A stretch of 18,144 nt of DNA from Burkholderiales bacterium (GCA_025459035.1 JALORJ010000018.1:1-18144); one strand, 5' to 3'. Counted from the stretch's first letter, positions 1 to 8,237 are shown. Numbers and translations are program-made. The notes: a model not told the origin generated them from the sequence alone.

Positions 1-1
1 C

Positions 2-244
2 TTCCGCACGGCCGCCGGAGCCGAGATCGACGTGGTCGTGCAGCGGGGTCGGCGCCGCCTCGGATTCGAGATCAAGTTTTCGAGCGCGCCGAAGCCCGCG
101 CGCGGCTTCTGGAATGCCGTCGAGGCACTCGAACTCGATCACGCGTGGGTCGTGGCGCCGGTGCGCGAGTCGTTCCCGCTCGCGGAAGCCGTCGACGTGA
201 TTTCGCCGCTGGCGCTGGCCGCCGTGCTGGACGCGCGCATGTGA
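2..244 (+). CDS. AAA+ ATPase with DUF4143-type C-terminus, 3' end only
   Basis: Only the last 80 residues are in the window; the frame is open to the left edge, so the start lies outside. The visible part begins FRTAAGAEIDVVV and continues to an FEIK motif, a GFWNAVEAL helix and a VVAPV strand. This order (a GAEID acidic strand, then an EIK strand, then a short helix and a beta strand) resembles the nuclease-like C-terminal domain of the DUF4143 ATPases, whose N-terminal P-loop would lie upstream. Family members are soluble ATPases of poorly known function. The stop codon overlaps a possible promoter for the next gene. The assignment rests on motif resemblance in a short fragment, so the family call is moderate and any specific function is unknown. 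Confidence 0.65.
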   Translation, partial: FRTAAGAEIDVVVQRGRRRLGFEIKFSSAPKPARGFWNAVEALELDHAWVVAPVRESFPLAEAVDVISPLALAAVLDARM

Positions 245-268
245 CGCCGACCCCGGCCGCGCAACAAT
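241..268 (+). promoter_or_regulatory. Candidate sigma-70 promoter for pcaIJF
   Basis: GTGACG (241-246) matches 4 of 6 bases of the -35 consensus. AACAAT (263-268) matches 4 of 6 of the -10 consensus, and the spacer is 16 nt. The -35 element overlaps the stop codon of the upstream ATPase gene. Transcription would start near 275, leaving a leader of only about 25 nt before the GTG start of pcaI, which has no obvious Shine-Dalgarno sequence. The match is weak and unconfirmed. Confidence 0.3.
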
Positions 269-299
269 CCGCCCCCGTGCTCACCCACCCTCGCCTCGC

Positions 300-974
300 G
301 TGATCGACAAGACCGTCGCCACCGCCGAAGCCGCCCTCGCCGACGTCCCCGACGGCGCCACCGTGATGATCGGCGGCTTCGGGCCGGCAGGGCAGCCCGC
401 GGCCCTGATCGACGCGCTGGTCGCGCAGGGCGCACGCGATCTGGTGATCGTCAACAACAACGCGGGCCACGGCGAGGTCGGCCTCGCCGCGCTGCTGAAG
501 GCGCGACGCGTGCGTCGCATCCTGTGCTCGTTCCCGCGCCAGACCGACTCGTGGGTGTTCGACACGCTGTACCGCCGCGGCGAGATCGAGCTCGAACTGG
601 TGCCGCAGGGCAACCTGGCCGAGCGCATCCGCGCCGCGGGCGCCGGCATCGGCGGGTTCTTCACCCCCACCGGCTACGGCACGGCGCTCGCGCAGGGCAA
701 GGAGACGCGGATCATCGACGGGCGCGGCCACGTCTTCGAGACCCCGATCCACGCCGACTTCGCGCTGATCCAGGCCGCGCGCGCCGACCGCTGGGGCAAT
801 CTCGTCTACCGCAGGACCGCGCGCAACTTCGGTCCGATCATGGCCACCGCGGCGCGCGTGACGGTCGCGCAGGTCGACGCCGTGGTGCCGCTGGGCGCGC
901 TCGACCCCGAACACGTCGTGACCCCCGGCCTGTACGTGCAGCGGGTCGTCGAGATCCCGACCCGGCGGCCGTGA
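300..974 (+). CDS. pcaI: 3-oxoadipate CoA-transferase subunit A
   Basis: Alpha subunit of the heterodimeric enzyme that transfers CoA from succinyl-CoA to 3-oxoadipate in the beta-ketoadipate pathway; cytoplasmic. The 224-residue length is normal. Family hallmarks are visible: the CoA-transferase glycine motif GGFGPAGQP near residue 24, NNNAGHGEVGLAALL, CSFPRQTDS, ELELVPQGNLAERIRAAG, and DRWGNLVYRRTARNFGP in the C-terminal half. These stretches match PcaI more closely than the acetoacetate transferases (ScoA/AtoD), although substrate overlap within the family is known. The GTG at 300 was chosen because MIDKTVATAEAALADVPDG aligns with the usual N-terminus; no clear ribosome-binding site precedes it. 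The gene lies 28 nt before pcaJ and is surely co-transcribed with it. Confidence 0.93.
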   Translation: MIDKTVATAEAALADVPDGATVMIGGFGPAGQPAALIDALVAQGARDLVIVNNNAGHGEVGLAALLKARRVRRILCSFPRQTDSWVFDTLYRRGEIELELVPQGNLAERIRAAGAGIGGFFTPTGYGTALAQGKETRIIDGRGHVFETPIHADFALIQAARADRWGNLVYRRTARNFGPIMATAARVTVAQVDAVVPLGALDPEHVVTPGLYVQRVVEIPTRRP

Positions 975-1002
975 CCGCCGCCCGCCTGCCGGAGCGCCCG
1001 CG

Positions 1003-1653
1003 ATGACCGAGCCCTTCCGCCGCCTCGACGCCGACGCGATCGCCGCCCGCGTCGCGCGCGACCTGCCCGACGGCAGCATCGTCAACCTCGGCATCGGGTT
1101 GCCGACGCGCGTCGGCAACCATCTGCCGGCCGACCGCGAGATCGTGCTGCACAGCGAGAACGGCGTCCTCGGCATGGGTCCCGCGCCGGCGCCGGGCGAC
1201 GAAGATCCGGACCTCATCAACGCCGGCAAGCAGCCCGTGACACTGCGGCCGGGCGCCGCGTTCTTCCACCACGCCGACGCCTTCGCGATGATGCGCGGCG
1301 GGCATGTCGACATCTGCGTGCTCGGTGCCTTCCAGGTGTCGGTCGACGGCGATCTCGCCAACTGGAGCACCGGCGAGGCCGACGCGATCCCGGCCGTCGG
1401 CGGCGCGATGGATCTGGCGGTCGGGGCGAAGCGGGTGTTCGTCGCGATGAACCATCACACGCGCGACGGCACGAGCCGCATCGTCGCGCGCTGCACGTAT
1501 CCGCTGACCGGGCTGCGCTGCGTGCACCGCATCTACACGGACCTCGCGGTGCTCGACGTGACGCGCGACGGCCTGGTCGTGCGCGACCGCATCGACGGGC
1601 TCGACCACGCCACCCTGGTGGCGCTGACCGGCGTGCCGCTGCGCGCGGGCTGA
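1003..1653 (+). CDS. pcaJ: 3-oxoadipate CoA-transferase subunit B
   Basis: Beta subunit (216 residues) of the 3-oxoadipate:succinyl-CoA transferase, carrying the catalytic residue. The catalytic glutamate that forms the enzyme-CoA thioester is E52 in the SENGVLGMGP motif. Other family landmarks are NLGIGLPT near residue 28, AFFHHADAFAMMRGGH, LGAFQVS, the DLANW motif, and the C-terminal CTYPLTGLRCVHRIYTDLAV. The length is typical. The ATG at 1003 follows the pcaI stop by 28 nt, and the two subunits must be made together to form an active enzyme. Without pca genes for earlier steps nearby, a broader role in 3-oxoacid activation cannot be excluded, but sequence likeness favours 3-oxoadipate. Confidence 0.93.
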   Translation: MTEPFRRLDADAIAARVARDLPDGSIVNLGIGLPTRVGNHLPADREIVLHSENGVLGMGPAPAPGDEDPDLINAGKQPVTLRPGAAFFHHADAFAMMRGGHVDICVLGAFQVSVDGDLANWSTGEADAIPAVGGAMDLAVGAKRVFVAMNHHTRDGTSRIVARCTYPLTGLRCVHRIYTDLAVLDVTRDGLVVRDRIDGLDHATLVALTGVPLRAG

Positions 1654-1730
1654 CCGCCGCCGCGCCCGCGCGACGGGTGGCGCGAGAAGTCGGTCATCCT
1701 CGGGGTTTTCCACGCCGTCCAGGAACCGTC

Positions 1731-2933
<1,203 letters not shown>

Positions 2934-2942
2934 CGGCACGCG

Positions 2943-2966
2943 TCCGCGCCGCGACACGCGCGCGGA
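2943..2966. terminator. Candidate bidirectional terminator hairpin between convergent genes
   Basis: TCCGCGC (2943-2949) and GCGCGGA (2960-2966) form a perfect 7-bp stem around a 10-nt loop. The hairpin fills the gap between the stop codon of pcaF and the stop codon of the convergent reductase gene. No T-tract follows on either strand, so intrinsic termination is uncertain; it could instead be an mRNA 3'-end stabiliser. Confidence 0.4.
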
Positions 2967-3974
2967 TCAGCGGTCGGCGGCGTCGAGCACCGCGACCACG
3001 CGCTCGGCGGTGGCCAGATCGGCGAGTGCCGTGCCCACGGCCTTGAACAGCGTCACGGCGCCGGCATCGCGCAGCCCCGCGGGACGGCGACACAACGCGG
3101 TCAGATCGCCCCGCAGGTGCGCGGGGTCGAAGGCCCCGGACGCGATCGGCTGCGTCAGGTCGCCGGCCTCGCGGCATGCGCCTTCGCGCGTGTCGACCCA
3201 CACGGCGGCGCGCTGCAGCAGGGCGTCGTCGCTCTCGCGCATGTGCGGCTTGAACGCGCCGACCAGGTCGACGTGGGTGCCGGGGCGCACGCACGCGCCG
3301 CGCACCAGCGGCGTGGTGGCGAGCGTCGCGCACGTGACGACGTCGGCCGCGCCGACCGCCGCGTCGAGATCCGTCGCGACCCGTACGTCGACACGGGTGC
3401 GCGCGGCGATCGCGGCGGCGGTCGCGTGCGCCGCTTCGGCACGCCGCGCCCAGATCACGATCTCGGCATAGGCGCGCACTGCGGCGTGCGCCTCGGCCAG
3501 CTCGGGCGCGAGGCGCCCGGCGCCGATCACCAGCAGGCGCTGCGCGTCCGGGCGCGCGAGGCGCTGCGCCGCCAGCGCCGACACCGCCGCCGTGCGGCGC
3601 AACGTGAGCGCATCGCCGTCGAGCAGCGCGCGCGGCACGCCGGTGGTCGCGTCCGACAGCAGGTAGGTCGCGTGGACCGCCGGCAGGCCGCGCGTCGCGT
3701 TGTCCGGCGCCACCTGCACCAGCTTCACGCCGACGCTGCCGCCGGGGCGCCATGCGGGCATCAGCAGCAGCGTCGACGCGTGCGCGGGCCCGGCATCGAC
3801 ACCGGTCACGACGTGGTGATGGCGCGGTGGCACCACCGCGTCGTCCGCCGCGAACGCGTGCGCGAGATGCTCGATCAGCGCGGCCCACGGCGTCGCGGCG
3901 CGGATCGTGTCGGCGTCGATCAGCCGCGCGCCGCCGAAGCGCGCGGCGACCGGCGGGCCGGCGGATGGCGTCAT
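2967..3974 (-). CDS. Ornithine cyclodeaminase / mu-crystallin family protein
   Basis: A 335-residue member of the OCD/mu-crystallin family, NAD(P)-dependent enzymes that include ornithine cyclodeaminase, delta1-pyrroline-2-carboxylate reductase, alanine dehydrogenase and ketimine reductases. Visible landmarks are GVKLVQVAPDN (K84), LDGDALTLRRTAAVSALAA near residue 120, the dinucleotide-binding turn VIGAGR (G151-G153), HVDLVGAFKPHMRE (D236, the family's catalytic aspartate region), and the C-terminal VTLFKAVGTALADLATA. Exact substrate cannot be told. The start ATG overlaps the stop of the upstream secreted-protein gene by 4 nt (ATGA), suggesting translational coupling. A cytoplasmic reductase in an operon with a barrel protein and an exported protein is an odd partnership. 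The gene converges on pcaF. Confidence 0.85.
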   Translation of the reverse strand: MTPSAGPPVAARFGGARLIDADTIRAATPWAALIEHLAHAFAADDAVVPPRHHHVVTGVDAGPAHASTLLLMPAWRPGGSVGVKLVQVAPDNATRGLPAVHATYLLSDATTGVPRALLDGDALTLRRTAAVSALAAQRLARPDAQRLLVIGAGRLAPELAEAHAAVRAYAEIVIWARRAEAAHATAAAIAARTRVDVRVATDLDAAVGAADVVTCATLATTPLVRGACVRPGTHVDLVGAFKPHMRESDDALLQRAAVWVDTREGACREAGDLTQPIASGAFDPAHLRGDLTALCRRPAGLRDAGAVTLFKAVGTALADLATAERVVAVLDAADR

Positions 3975-4774
3975 CGCGGCGGCGGGTCGGCCACGAAGCG
4001 GGCCGGGAACGGTTGCGGATCGCGCGGCGGCACGGCCGGCGGCTGCGGAATCACGCCGCGCGCGACGAGGTTCGCGTGGCTGTCGTAGCCGATCACGATC
4101 ACCTCGACGGGCACGTCGCTGTCGCGTTCGAACGCGACGTTGCGCACCACCGACGTCTCGATGCGCCCGTGGCCGGTGCCCAGCCGCTTCTGCGCCGGGG
4201 CCGCCTCGGACCGCATCGACGCCGACGGCGCCGGTGCGGCCGACGCGGCGCGCTCGCGCGTCGTCGCCTCGGCGTCGCCGGACAGGCGGTCATCGCGCAC
4301 CACCGGCGGCGGGGGCGCCTTGCGCGGGAACACCGCCACCCCGATCACGCCGACGTTGTCCGGGCGCCCGGTACGCGTCGCGTAGGCATCGTCGATCGCG
4401 GTGAAGTCGAACGCGGCGACGCGGTCGAAATCCTTGCGCCAGCCGCGGACCGCGAACGTGTGGCCGGGCGCGAGCACATAGCCGGTCTGGGACGGCGACG
4501 CGGTTTCGCCGGACACGACGTTGACGCCGTCGACCGACGTGACGGCCAGCACGTCGGCGCCGGTCTGGTTGCGCAGCCGGATCTCGTAGCGCGCGCCCGG
4601 CCGACCGGCGACGAACCAGCGGCCGTCGGCCGCGTACACCGGCAGTTCACGACCGGTGGTGCGATCGATGACGGCGACGTCGACGAGCATGCCGACCGCG
4701 GCGGCCGGCCACGCGACACTCGACAGCGCGGCCGCGACGGCGGCACCGATCAGGGGGGAGCAGGACCGCTTCAT
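3971..4774 (-). CDS. Secreted protein of unknown function
   Basis: A 267-residue exported protein. Residues 1 to about 26 (MKRSCSPLIG, then an alanine-rich core ending WPAAA) are a signal peptide. The following domain of about 130 residues has LPVYAADGRWFVAGRPGARY, LRNQTGADVLAVTSVDGVN, YVLAPGHTFAVRGWRKD and NVGVIGVAVFPRK. This resembles a beta-rich domain I recall from uncharacterised proteobacterial exported proteins, but I cannot name it. A low-complexity Ala/Pro linker follows, then a short tail with ETSVVRNVAFERDSD and a Pro-rich end. The ATG at 4774 was chosen over the upstream 4807 start because GAGGAG lies 6 nt before it and the signal peptide then begins correctly. The GAGGA core sits in the loop of a small GCAC/GTGC hairpin (4778-4790). 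It overlaps the next gene by 4 nt. Confidence 0.75.
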   Translation of the reverse strand: MKRSCSPLIGAAVAAALSSVAWPAAAVGMLVDVAVIDRTTGRELPVYAADGRWFVAGRPGARYEIRLRNQTGADVLAVTSVDGVNVVSGETASPSQTGYVLAPGHTFAVRGWRKDFDRVAAFDFTAIDDAYATRTGRPDNVGVIGVAVFPRKAPPPPVVRDDRLSGDAEATTRERAASAAPAPSASMRSEAAPAQKRLGTGHGRIETSVVRNVAFERDSDVPVEVIVIGYDSHANLVARGVIPQPPAVPPRDPQPFPARFVADPPPR

Positions 4775-4790
4775 GACGCACTCCTCGTGC

Positions 4791-4823
4791 GGGGTGGGAG
4801 ACGCCACTGGAACGCGCCACCCC
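4791..4823 (-). other. Intercistronic hairpin between barrel gene and secreted-protein gene
   Basis: GGGGTGG (4791-4797) pairs perfectly with CCACCCC (4817-4823) around a 19-nt loop. It lies in the 106-nt gap between the barrel gene (ending at 4881) and the secreted-protein start (4774). It could be a partial terminator or processing site that lowers expression of the downstream pair, or chance in GC-rich DNA. Confidence 0.25.
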
Positions 4824-4880
4824 CGGCAACGGGGTCGATGCGGGCGCGGAAAGAGGGTGTGTCGACCAGCCCGCCTGCGC

Positions 4881-6260
4881 TCAGAAGTACGCGGTCAGCG
4901 CGACGCGCGTGCTGACGATCTTCAGGTCGTTCTGGAAGACCGAGTTGTACGCCGCACTCGCGTCGAGCGTGATGCGACGATCGAGCAGCATGCGCACGCC
5001 CACCCGCACGGTGCCGCCCCACGGCGACGTCGACTGGCGCGTACCGTCGGCGAGGATGAGATCGCCGTCGAGCGGGCGCTGGAAGTCGTTGCGCACGGCC
5101 ACGCGTACGAACGGCAGCACGCGCAGGTTGGGTCCAGGGTCGAAGATGCGGTTGGCTTCGAGCGACGCCTCGGCGCTGCCGAAGCTGAAGCGCGACCCCG
5201 CGGCGGCGAAGCCCAGCGAATCGACGAAGGCGTCGGCGCAGTCGCGGCTGCCGAACAGCGTCGCCTTCGGGCGCAGGCGGATCCAGCCGAGGTCGGCCAC
5301 GGTGGTCAGGTTCGCCGATCCGAACCAGCGCGCGGCGCTGTAGTCGGCACGCGACGCCGGCAGATCGAGCGCGTTGTCGAAGCGGCCGTAGCCGACCCAC
5401 GCATCCGCGACGACCGTGTCGGTGACCTTCCAGCCCAGGTACGGCCCGACGGTGACGCCGTCGACCGCGATGCCGACCTGGCCGGCGTAGGCCGTCAGGT
5501 TGTAGCGCTCGTTCGCCATCGCGACGCCGCCCACCAGCCGATCGCCGAACAGTCGGTCGACGCCGACGGTGCCGTTGACCACACGCCCGCTCGTCGACTG
5601 CCCGTAGCGCTGGTCGTCGATCGTCGTGTACTGCGCATCGGCCCACACGCTCCACAGCCCCGTGGCGCCCATCGGCGGCCCCGACGCCCCGGCGTCGCGC
5701 GCGTCGGACGCGTTCGCGCCTGGCGCCTGCGCGACCTGCCACGGCGACTGCACGGCGGCGGTCGGGTCGGCGCGCAGCTCGTCGCGCACCGCCAGTCCGG
5801 TGACGAGGCGGTCGGAGATCGTGGCCGAGCGCGTGAGGTAGGTCGCGAACGTCGCCTGCGCCACCGACGAGGCGATCGCCTCGCCGACGCCCGGCCCGCC
5901 CGGATCGACGATCTCGGGCGGGCGATAGATCTGGTTGCCCGGTGCCTTGACCGCGATCTGACCGCAGCCGTCGGTGAGGCGGTGCACGCCGATCACCGGC
6001 GAGAACAGCACCTGGAAGCTTCCCGGATCGACCGCGAAGTAGCCGCTCGCGTAGCCGGGCGAGTTGCTGAACAGGCGCACGCGCTCGGTGACATCGCCGC
6101 GGTTGCTCACGCGCCACACGGTCTGCGATCCGTCCTCGAGCCGCCCGAGGCTGGTCAGGTTCATCCACGGCAGGCACGCCGCCTGGGCGGTGGTCACCAG
6201 CACGCAGGCGAACACGCCAGCGGCCACGCGCACCGCATCGATCCCGACCCGGGTCCGCAT
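4881..6260 (-). CDS. Autotransporter-type outer-membrane beta-barrel protein, short passenger
   Basis: A 459-residue protein with a signal peptide (residues 1-27, cleaving after TTAQA). A small N-terminal beta-rich domain covers roughly 28-115 and has two cysteines (C29 and C99) that could form a disulphide. A Gly/Pro/Ala-rich linker runs to about 200. A C-terminal barrel of about 260 residues follows (GLWSVWADAQYTTIDD, VGVDRLFGDRLVGGVAMANERYN, YLGWKVTDTVVADAWVGYGRFDN), with alternating hydrophobic strands and a terminal phenylalanine (VALTAYF) as needed for BAM-dependent insertion. The barrel resembles the autotransporter domain family, but the passenger is unusually small, so it may be a surface-anchored domain rather than a secreted one. 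The ATG at 6260 was chosen because a signal peptide starts there and GGGGGAGAG precedes it; longer upstream frames lack both. It is first in the minus-strand cluster. Confidence 0.8.
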   Translation of the reverse strand: MRTRVGIDAVRVAAGVFACVLVTTAQAACLPWMNLTSLGRLEDGSQTVWRVSNRGDVTERVRLFSNSPGYASGYFAVDPGSFQVLFSPVIGVHRLTDGCGQIAVKAPGNQIYRPPEIVDPGGPGVGEAIASSVAQATFATYLTRSATISDRLVTGLAVRDELRADPTAAVQSPWQVAQAPGANASDARDAGASGPPMGATGLWSVWADAQYTTIDDQRYGQSTSGRVVNGTVGVDRLFGDRLVGGVAMANERYNLTAYAGQVGIAVDGVTVGPYLGWKVTDTVVADAWVGYGRFDNALDLPASRADYSAARWFGSANLTTVADLGWIRLRPKATLFGSRDCADAFVDSLGFAAAGSRFSFGSAEASLEANRIFDPGPNLRVLPFVRVAVRNDFQRPLDGDLILADGTRQSTSPWGGTVRVGVRMLLDRRITLDASAAYNSVFQNDLKIVSTRVALTAYF

Positions 6261-6313
6261 TCGACACTCTCCCCCGCGAAGGGCGCGCTCGAGACGGCAC
6301 GCCGCATCGCCCG

Positions 6314-6342
6314 AGTACACCGCGCGCGTCCCCGAGCGGCAA
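6314..6342 (-). promoter_or_regulatory. Candidate sigma-70 promoter for the barrel-protein cluster
   Basis: Read on the minus strand, TTGCCG (6342-6337) and TGTACT (6319-6314) each match 4 of 6 consensus bases, and they are separated by exactly 17 nt. Transcription would start near 6307, giving a leader of about 47 nt before the ATG at 6260. The divergent hydroxybutyryl-CoA dehydrogenase gene has its own -10-like TAGAAT at 6364-6369 but no good -35 element. Confidence 0.33.
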
Positions 6343-6410
6343 GGGGACTGCGCGGGCGGCCCATAGAATCCGCCGCGTCCTGTCCTCCCCCCACCTTTCC
6401 GGAACCTCGC

Positions 6411-7259
6411 ATGAACTCTCCGATCATCGGCGTCGTCGGCGCCGGCACCATGGGCAACGGCATCGCGCAGGCCTTCGCGGTCGCCGGTCATGCCGTCGTG
6501 ATGACCGACATCGCGCAGCCCGCGCTCGATCGCGGCCTGAAGACCGTCGACGCAAGTCTCGAGCGGCTCGTGAAGAAGGAGAAGATGACCGCCGACGCCA
6601 AGGCCACGGCGCTAGCGAACATCACGCTGTCGACCGACCTCGGCGCGCTGGCCGGCGCCGATCTCGTGGTCGAGGCCGCGACCGAGAACCTCGGCCTGAA
6701 GCTCGACGTGTTCGCGAAGCTCGACGCGGTCATGAAGCCCGACGCGATCCTCGCGTCGAACACGTCGTCGATCTCGATCACCCGGCTCGCGGCCGCGACG
6801 CGCCGTGCCGGTCAGGTCATCGGCATGCACTTCTTCAACCCGGTGCCGGTGATGCAGCTGGTCGAGCTGATCCGCGGCCAGCAGACGACCGATGCCACCT
6901 ACACGGCGGTCGAAGCGCTGACGCGCGCGGTCGGCAAGGCGCCGGTCGCGGTGCGCAACTCGCCCGGGTTCGTCGTCAACCGCCTGCTGTGCCCGATGAT
7001 CAACGAGGCGGTCTTCGCGCTGGGCGAAGGGCTGGCGACGCCGCAGGCGATCGACGACGCGATGCGGCTGGGCTGCAATCACCCGATCGGCCCGCTCGCG
7101 CTGTGCGACATGATCGGTCTCGACGTCGAGCTCGCGGTGATGCAGGTGCTGTTCGAGGGCTTCAAGGACTCGAAGTACCGCCCGGCGCCGCTGCTGGTCG
7201 AGATGGTCGAGGCGGGCTGGCTGGGCCGCAAGACCGGGCGCGGCTTCTACACCTACTGA
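6411..7259 (+). CDS. 3-hydroxybutyryl-CoA dehydrogenase
   Basis: Cytoplasmic NAD(P)-dependent oxidation of 3-hydroxyacyl-CoA to 3-oxoacyl-CoA (or the reverse) in short-chain fatty acid, aromatic or polyhydroxybutyrate metabolism. The 282-residue length is standard for the monofunctional enzyme. The Rossmann motif GAGTMG is at residues 10-15. By alignment with the mammalian enzyme the catalytic set is S119 (SNTSSISIT), H140 and E152 (GMHFFNPVPVMQLVE) and N190 (VVNRLLCPMINEA). The C-terminal domain has the LGCNHPIGPLAL and GRKTGRGFYTY signatures. The ATG at 6411 matches the normal N-terminus. Names such as hbd or paaH are possible but the sequence does not decide between them. A small lipoprotein gene follows after 24 nt. 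Confidence 0.93.
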   Translation: MNSPIIGVVGAGTMGNGIAQAFAVAGHAVVMTDIAQPALDRGLKTVDASLERLVKKEKMTADAKATALANITLSTDLGALAGADLVVEAATENLGLKLDVFAKLDAVMKPDAILASNTSSISITRLAAATRRAGQVIGMHFFNPVPVMQLVELIRGQQTTDATYTAVEALTRAVGKAPVAVRNSPGFVVNRLLCPMINEAVFALGEGLATPQAIDDAMRLGCNHPIGPLALCDMIGLDVELAVMQVLFEGFKDSKYRPAPLLVEMVEAGWLGRKTGRGFYTY

Positions 7260-7283
7260 TCGATCTGCGGAGGGCTGTTCGCC

Positions 7284-7466
7284 ATGCGGCTGCTGTTGAT
7301 CCTGGTGCTGGCCACAGCGCTCGCGACCGGATGCGCGGTGCGCACCCGGTCGGGCTCGGTCGTCGTCGACCCGAAGGGCATCGACAACCGGCCCGGGGGC
7401 GGTCCTCCGACCAACGAGAAAGGCGAGTTCTGCCCGCCCGGCCAGAAGAAGAAAGGGCGCTGCTGA
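7284..7466 (+). CDS. Small lipoprotein of unknown function
   Basis: A 60-residue predicted lipoprotein. It has a short N-terminal MRLLLILVLATALATGC with a lipobox-like LATGC (lipidated C17). About 43 residues remain after processing, rich in Gly, Pro and Lys, ending EFCPPGQKKKGRC. Two further cysteines (C49 and C60) could form a disulphide. I recall the FCPPGQ-K-KG-C ending from small proteobacterial lipoproteins of unknown role, but no named family comes to mind. The start is well supported by GGAGGG at 7269-7274, 9 nt before the ATG. It follows the dehydrogenase by 24 nt and may be read through from it, although the functions look unrelated. Confidence 0.72.
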   Translation: MRLLLILVLATALATGCAVRTRSGSVVVDPKGIDNRPGGGPPTNEKGEFCPPGQKKKGRC

Positions 7467-7492
7467 GGTCGCCGGCGCGGGCCGGGCTCAGC
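7462..7492. terminator. Candidate bidirectional terminator overlapping both stop codons
   Basis: GCTGAG (7462-7467) pairs with CTCAGC (7487-7492). Inside it, CCGGC (7472-7476) pairs with GCCGG (7481-7485) around the loop GCGG. The two stems are joined by a 4-nt bulge on one side and 1 nt on the other. The structure contains the TGA of the lipoprotein gene and the TGA of the convergent Crp/Fnr gene. No T-tract follows on either strand. Confidence 0.42.
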
Positions 7493-8156
7493 TGCCCCAC
7501 GCCCGCAGCGCCTCCAGGTCCAGCACCTGGATGGCGCCGTACTCGACGGCCAGCAGGCCGGCCTTCTCGAGGGTCTGCAGCGACTGGTTCGTGCGCTGGC
7601 GCGATACCCCGACCAGCAGCGCGAGCTCCGTCTGCGAGATCGGCAGCCGCAGCCCGGTGCCGGGGTAGAGGATCGGGTCGAAGAGGTCCGCGATGACGCG
7701 GGCCGCCTTGGCGTCGGGGTCGAGCAGGCGCTCGCGCTCGACGATGCCGATGAACTGGCCCAGCCGCGCATTGAACTGGGTGAGCAGCCAGCGATTGAAC
7801 GGGATGCTGCGTTCGAGCAGCCATTCGAAGGTCGCCCGCGGCAGCCGCACCAGCCGACTGTCGGACAGCGCGATCACGTCGTAGCGACGCGGCTCGCGCT
7901 TCAGCAGTGCCCCCTCGCCGAACCAGCCGCCGGGCGGAACCCCCGCGAACGTCGTGCTGCGCCCGTCGGGGGCGGCGCTCGCGAGCTTGACCAGGCCGCG
8001 CACGACGCCGATCCAGTGGTCGGACGGATCGCCGCGCTGCACCACGATCGAGCCGCTCGCGACGTCGAACTCGGCGAAGTCCGCCCGCACCCGCGCCTGC
8101 TCGTCGGGGGTCAGCACCGCGAGCCACGCGGCAAAGACGGGAGCGTCGTCGGGCAT
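7488..8156 (-). CDS. Crp/Fnr family transcriptional regulator
   Basis: A 222-residue DNA-binding regulator with normal Crp/Fnr layout. The cyclic-nucleotide-binding-type beta-roll spans about 25-115 (GSIVVQRGDPSD, GGWFGEGALLK), followed by a long dimerisation helix (about 118-143) and a winged helix-turn-helix at 172-200 (ISQTELALLVGVSRQRTNQSLQTLEKAGL, split here at the turn). The protein has no cysteine, so it is not an iron-sulphur Fnr. The recognition helix has R186-Q187 where Crp has Arg-Glu, implying a changed half-site preference. ATG at 8156 is taken as start; a GTG immediately before it (8159) is equally possible. It is divergent from the long CoA-ligase/ABC operon, and a dyad with Crp-like spacing lies between them, making it the obvious candidate regulator of that operon or of itself. 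The ligand is unknown. Confidence 0.88.
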   Translation of the reverse strand: MPDDAPVFAAWLAVLTPDEQARVRADFAEFDVASGSIVVQRGDPSDHWIGVVRGLVKLASAAPDGRSTTFAGVPPGGWFGEGALLKREPRRYDVIALSDSRLVRLPRATFEWLLERSIPFNRWLLTQFNARLGQFIGIVERERLLDPDAKAARVIADLFDPILYPGTGLRLPISQTELALLVGVSRQRTNQSLQTLEKAGLLAVEYGAIQVLDLEALRAWGS

Positions 8157-8221
8157 CACGATCGGGGTTGGGTCGGATCTGCGGCAGGACGCGCCGCGTG
8201 CCCGCGAAACCCCGCGGAGAT

Positions 8222-8237
8222 TGTCGTCGGCGCGACA
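8222..8237. promoter_or_regulatory. Candidate Crp/Fnr-type operator dyad
   Basis: TGTCG (8222-8226) and CGACA (8233-8237) are perfect inverted repeats separated by 6 nt. This is the geometry of Crp sites (TGTGA-N6-TCACA) with one changed base per half-site. It is in the 237-nt divergent region, 66 nt upstream of the Crp/Fnr start and 157 nt upstream of the ligase start. In this length of GC-rich DNA such a dyad could occur by chance. The rest of the divergent region shows no convincing promoter hexamers, only a short CCGCG/CGCGG dyad near 8202-8216. Confidence 0.35.

Noticed and set aside
1677..1730. Upstream GTG start for the thiolase, adding 18 residues.
   Set aside because: The added residues do not fit the thiolase N-terminus, while the ATG at 1731 gives the standard beginning and has a nearby purine-rich site.
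4656..6410. Long N-terminal extension of the hydroxybutyryl-CoA dehydrogenase frame across the barrel gene, resembling a fusion protein.
   Set aside because: The upstream part is low-complexity Arg/Ala sequence antisense to the barrel gene. The dehydrogenase has its normal N-terminus at the ATG at 6411.
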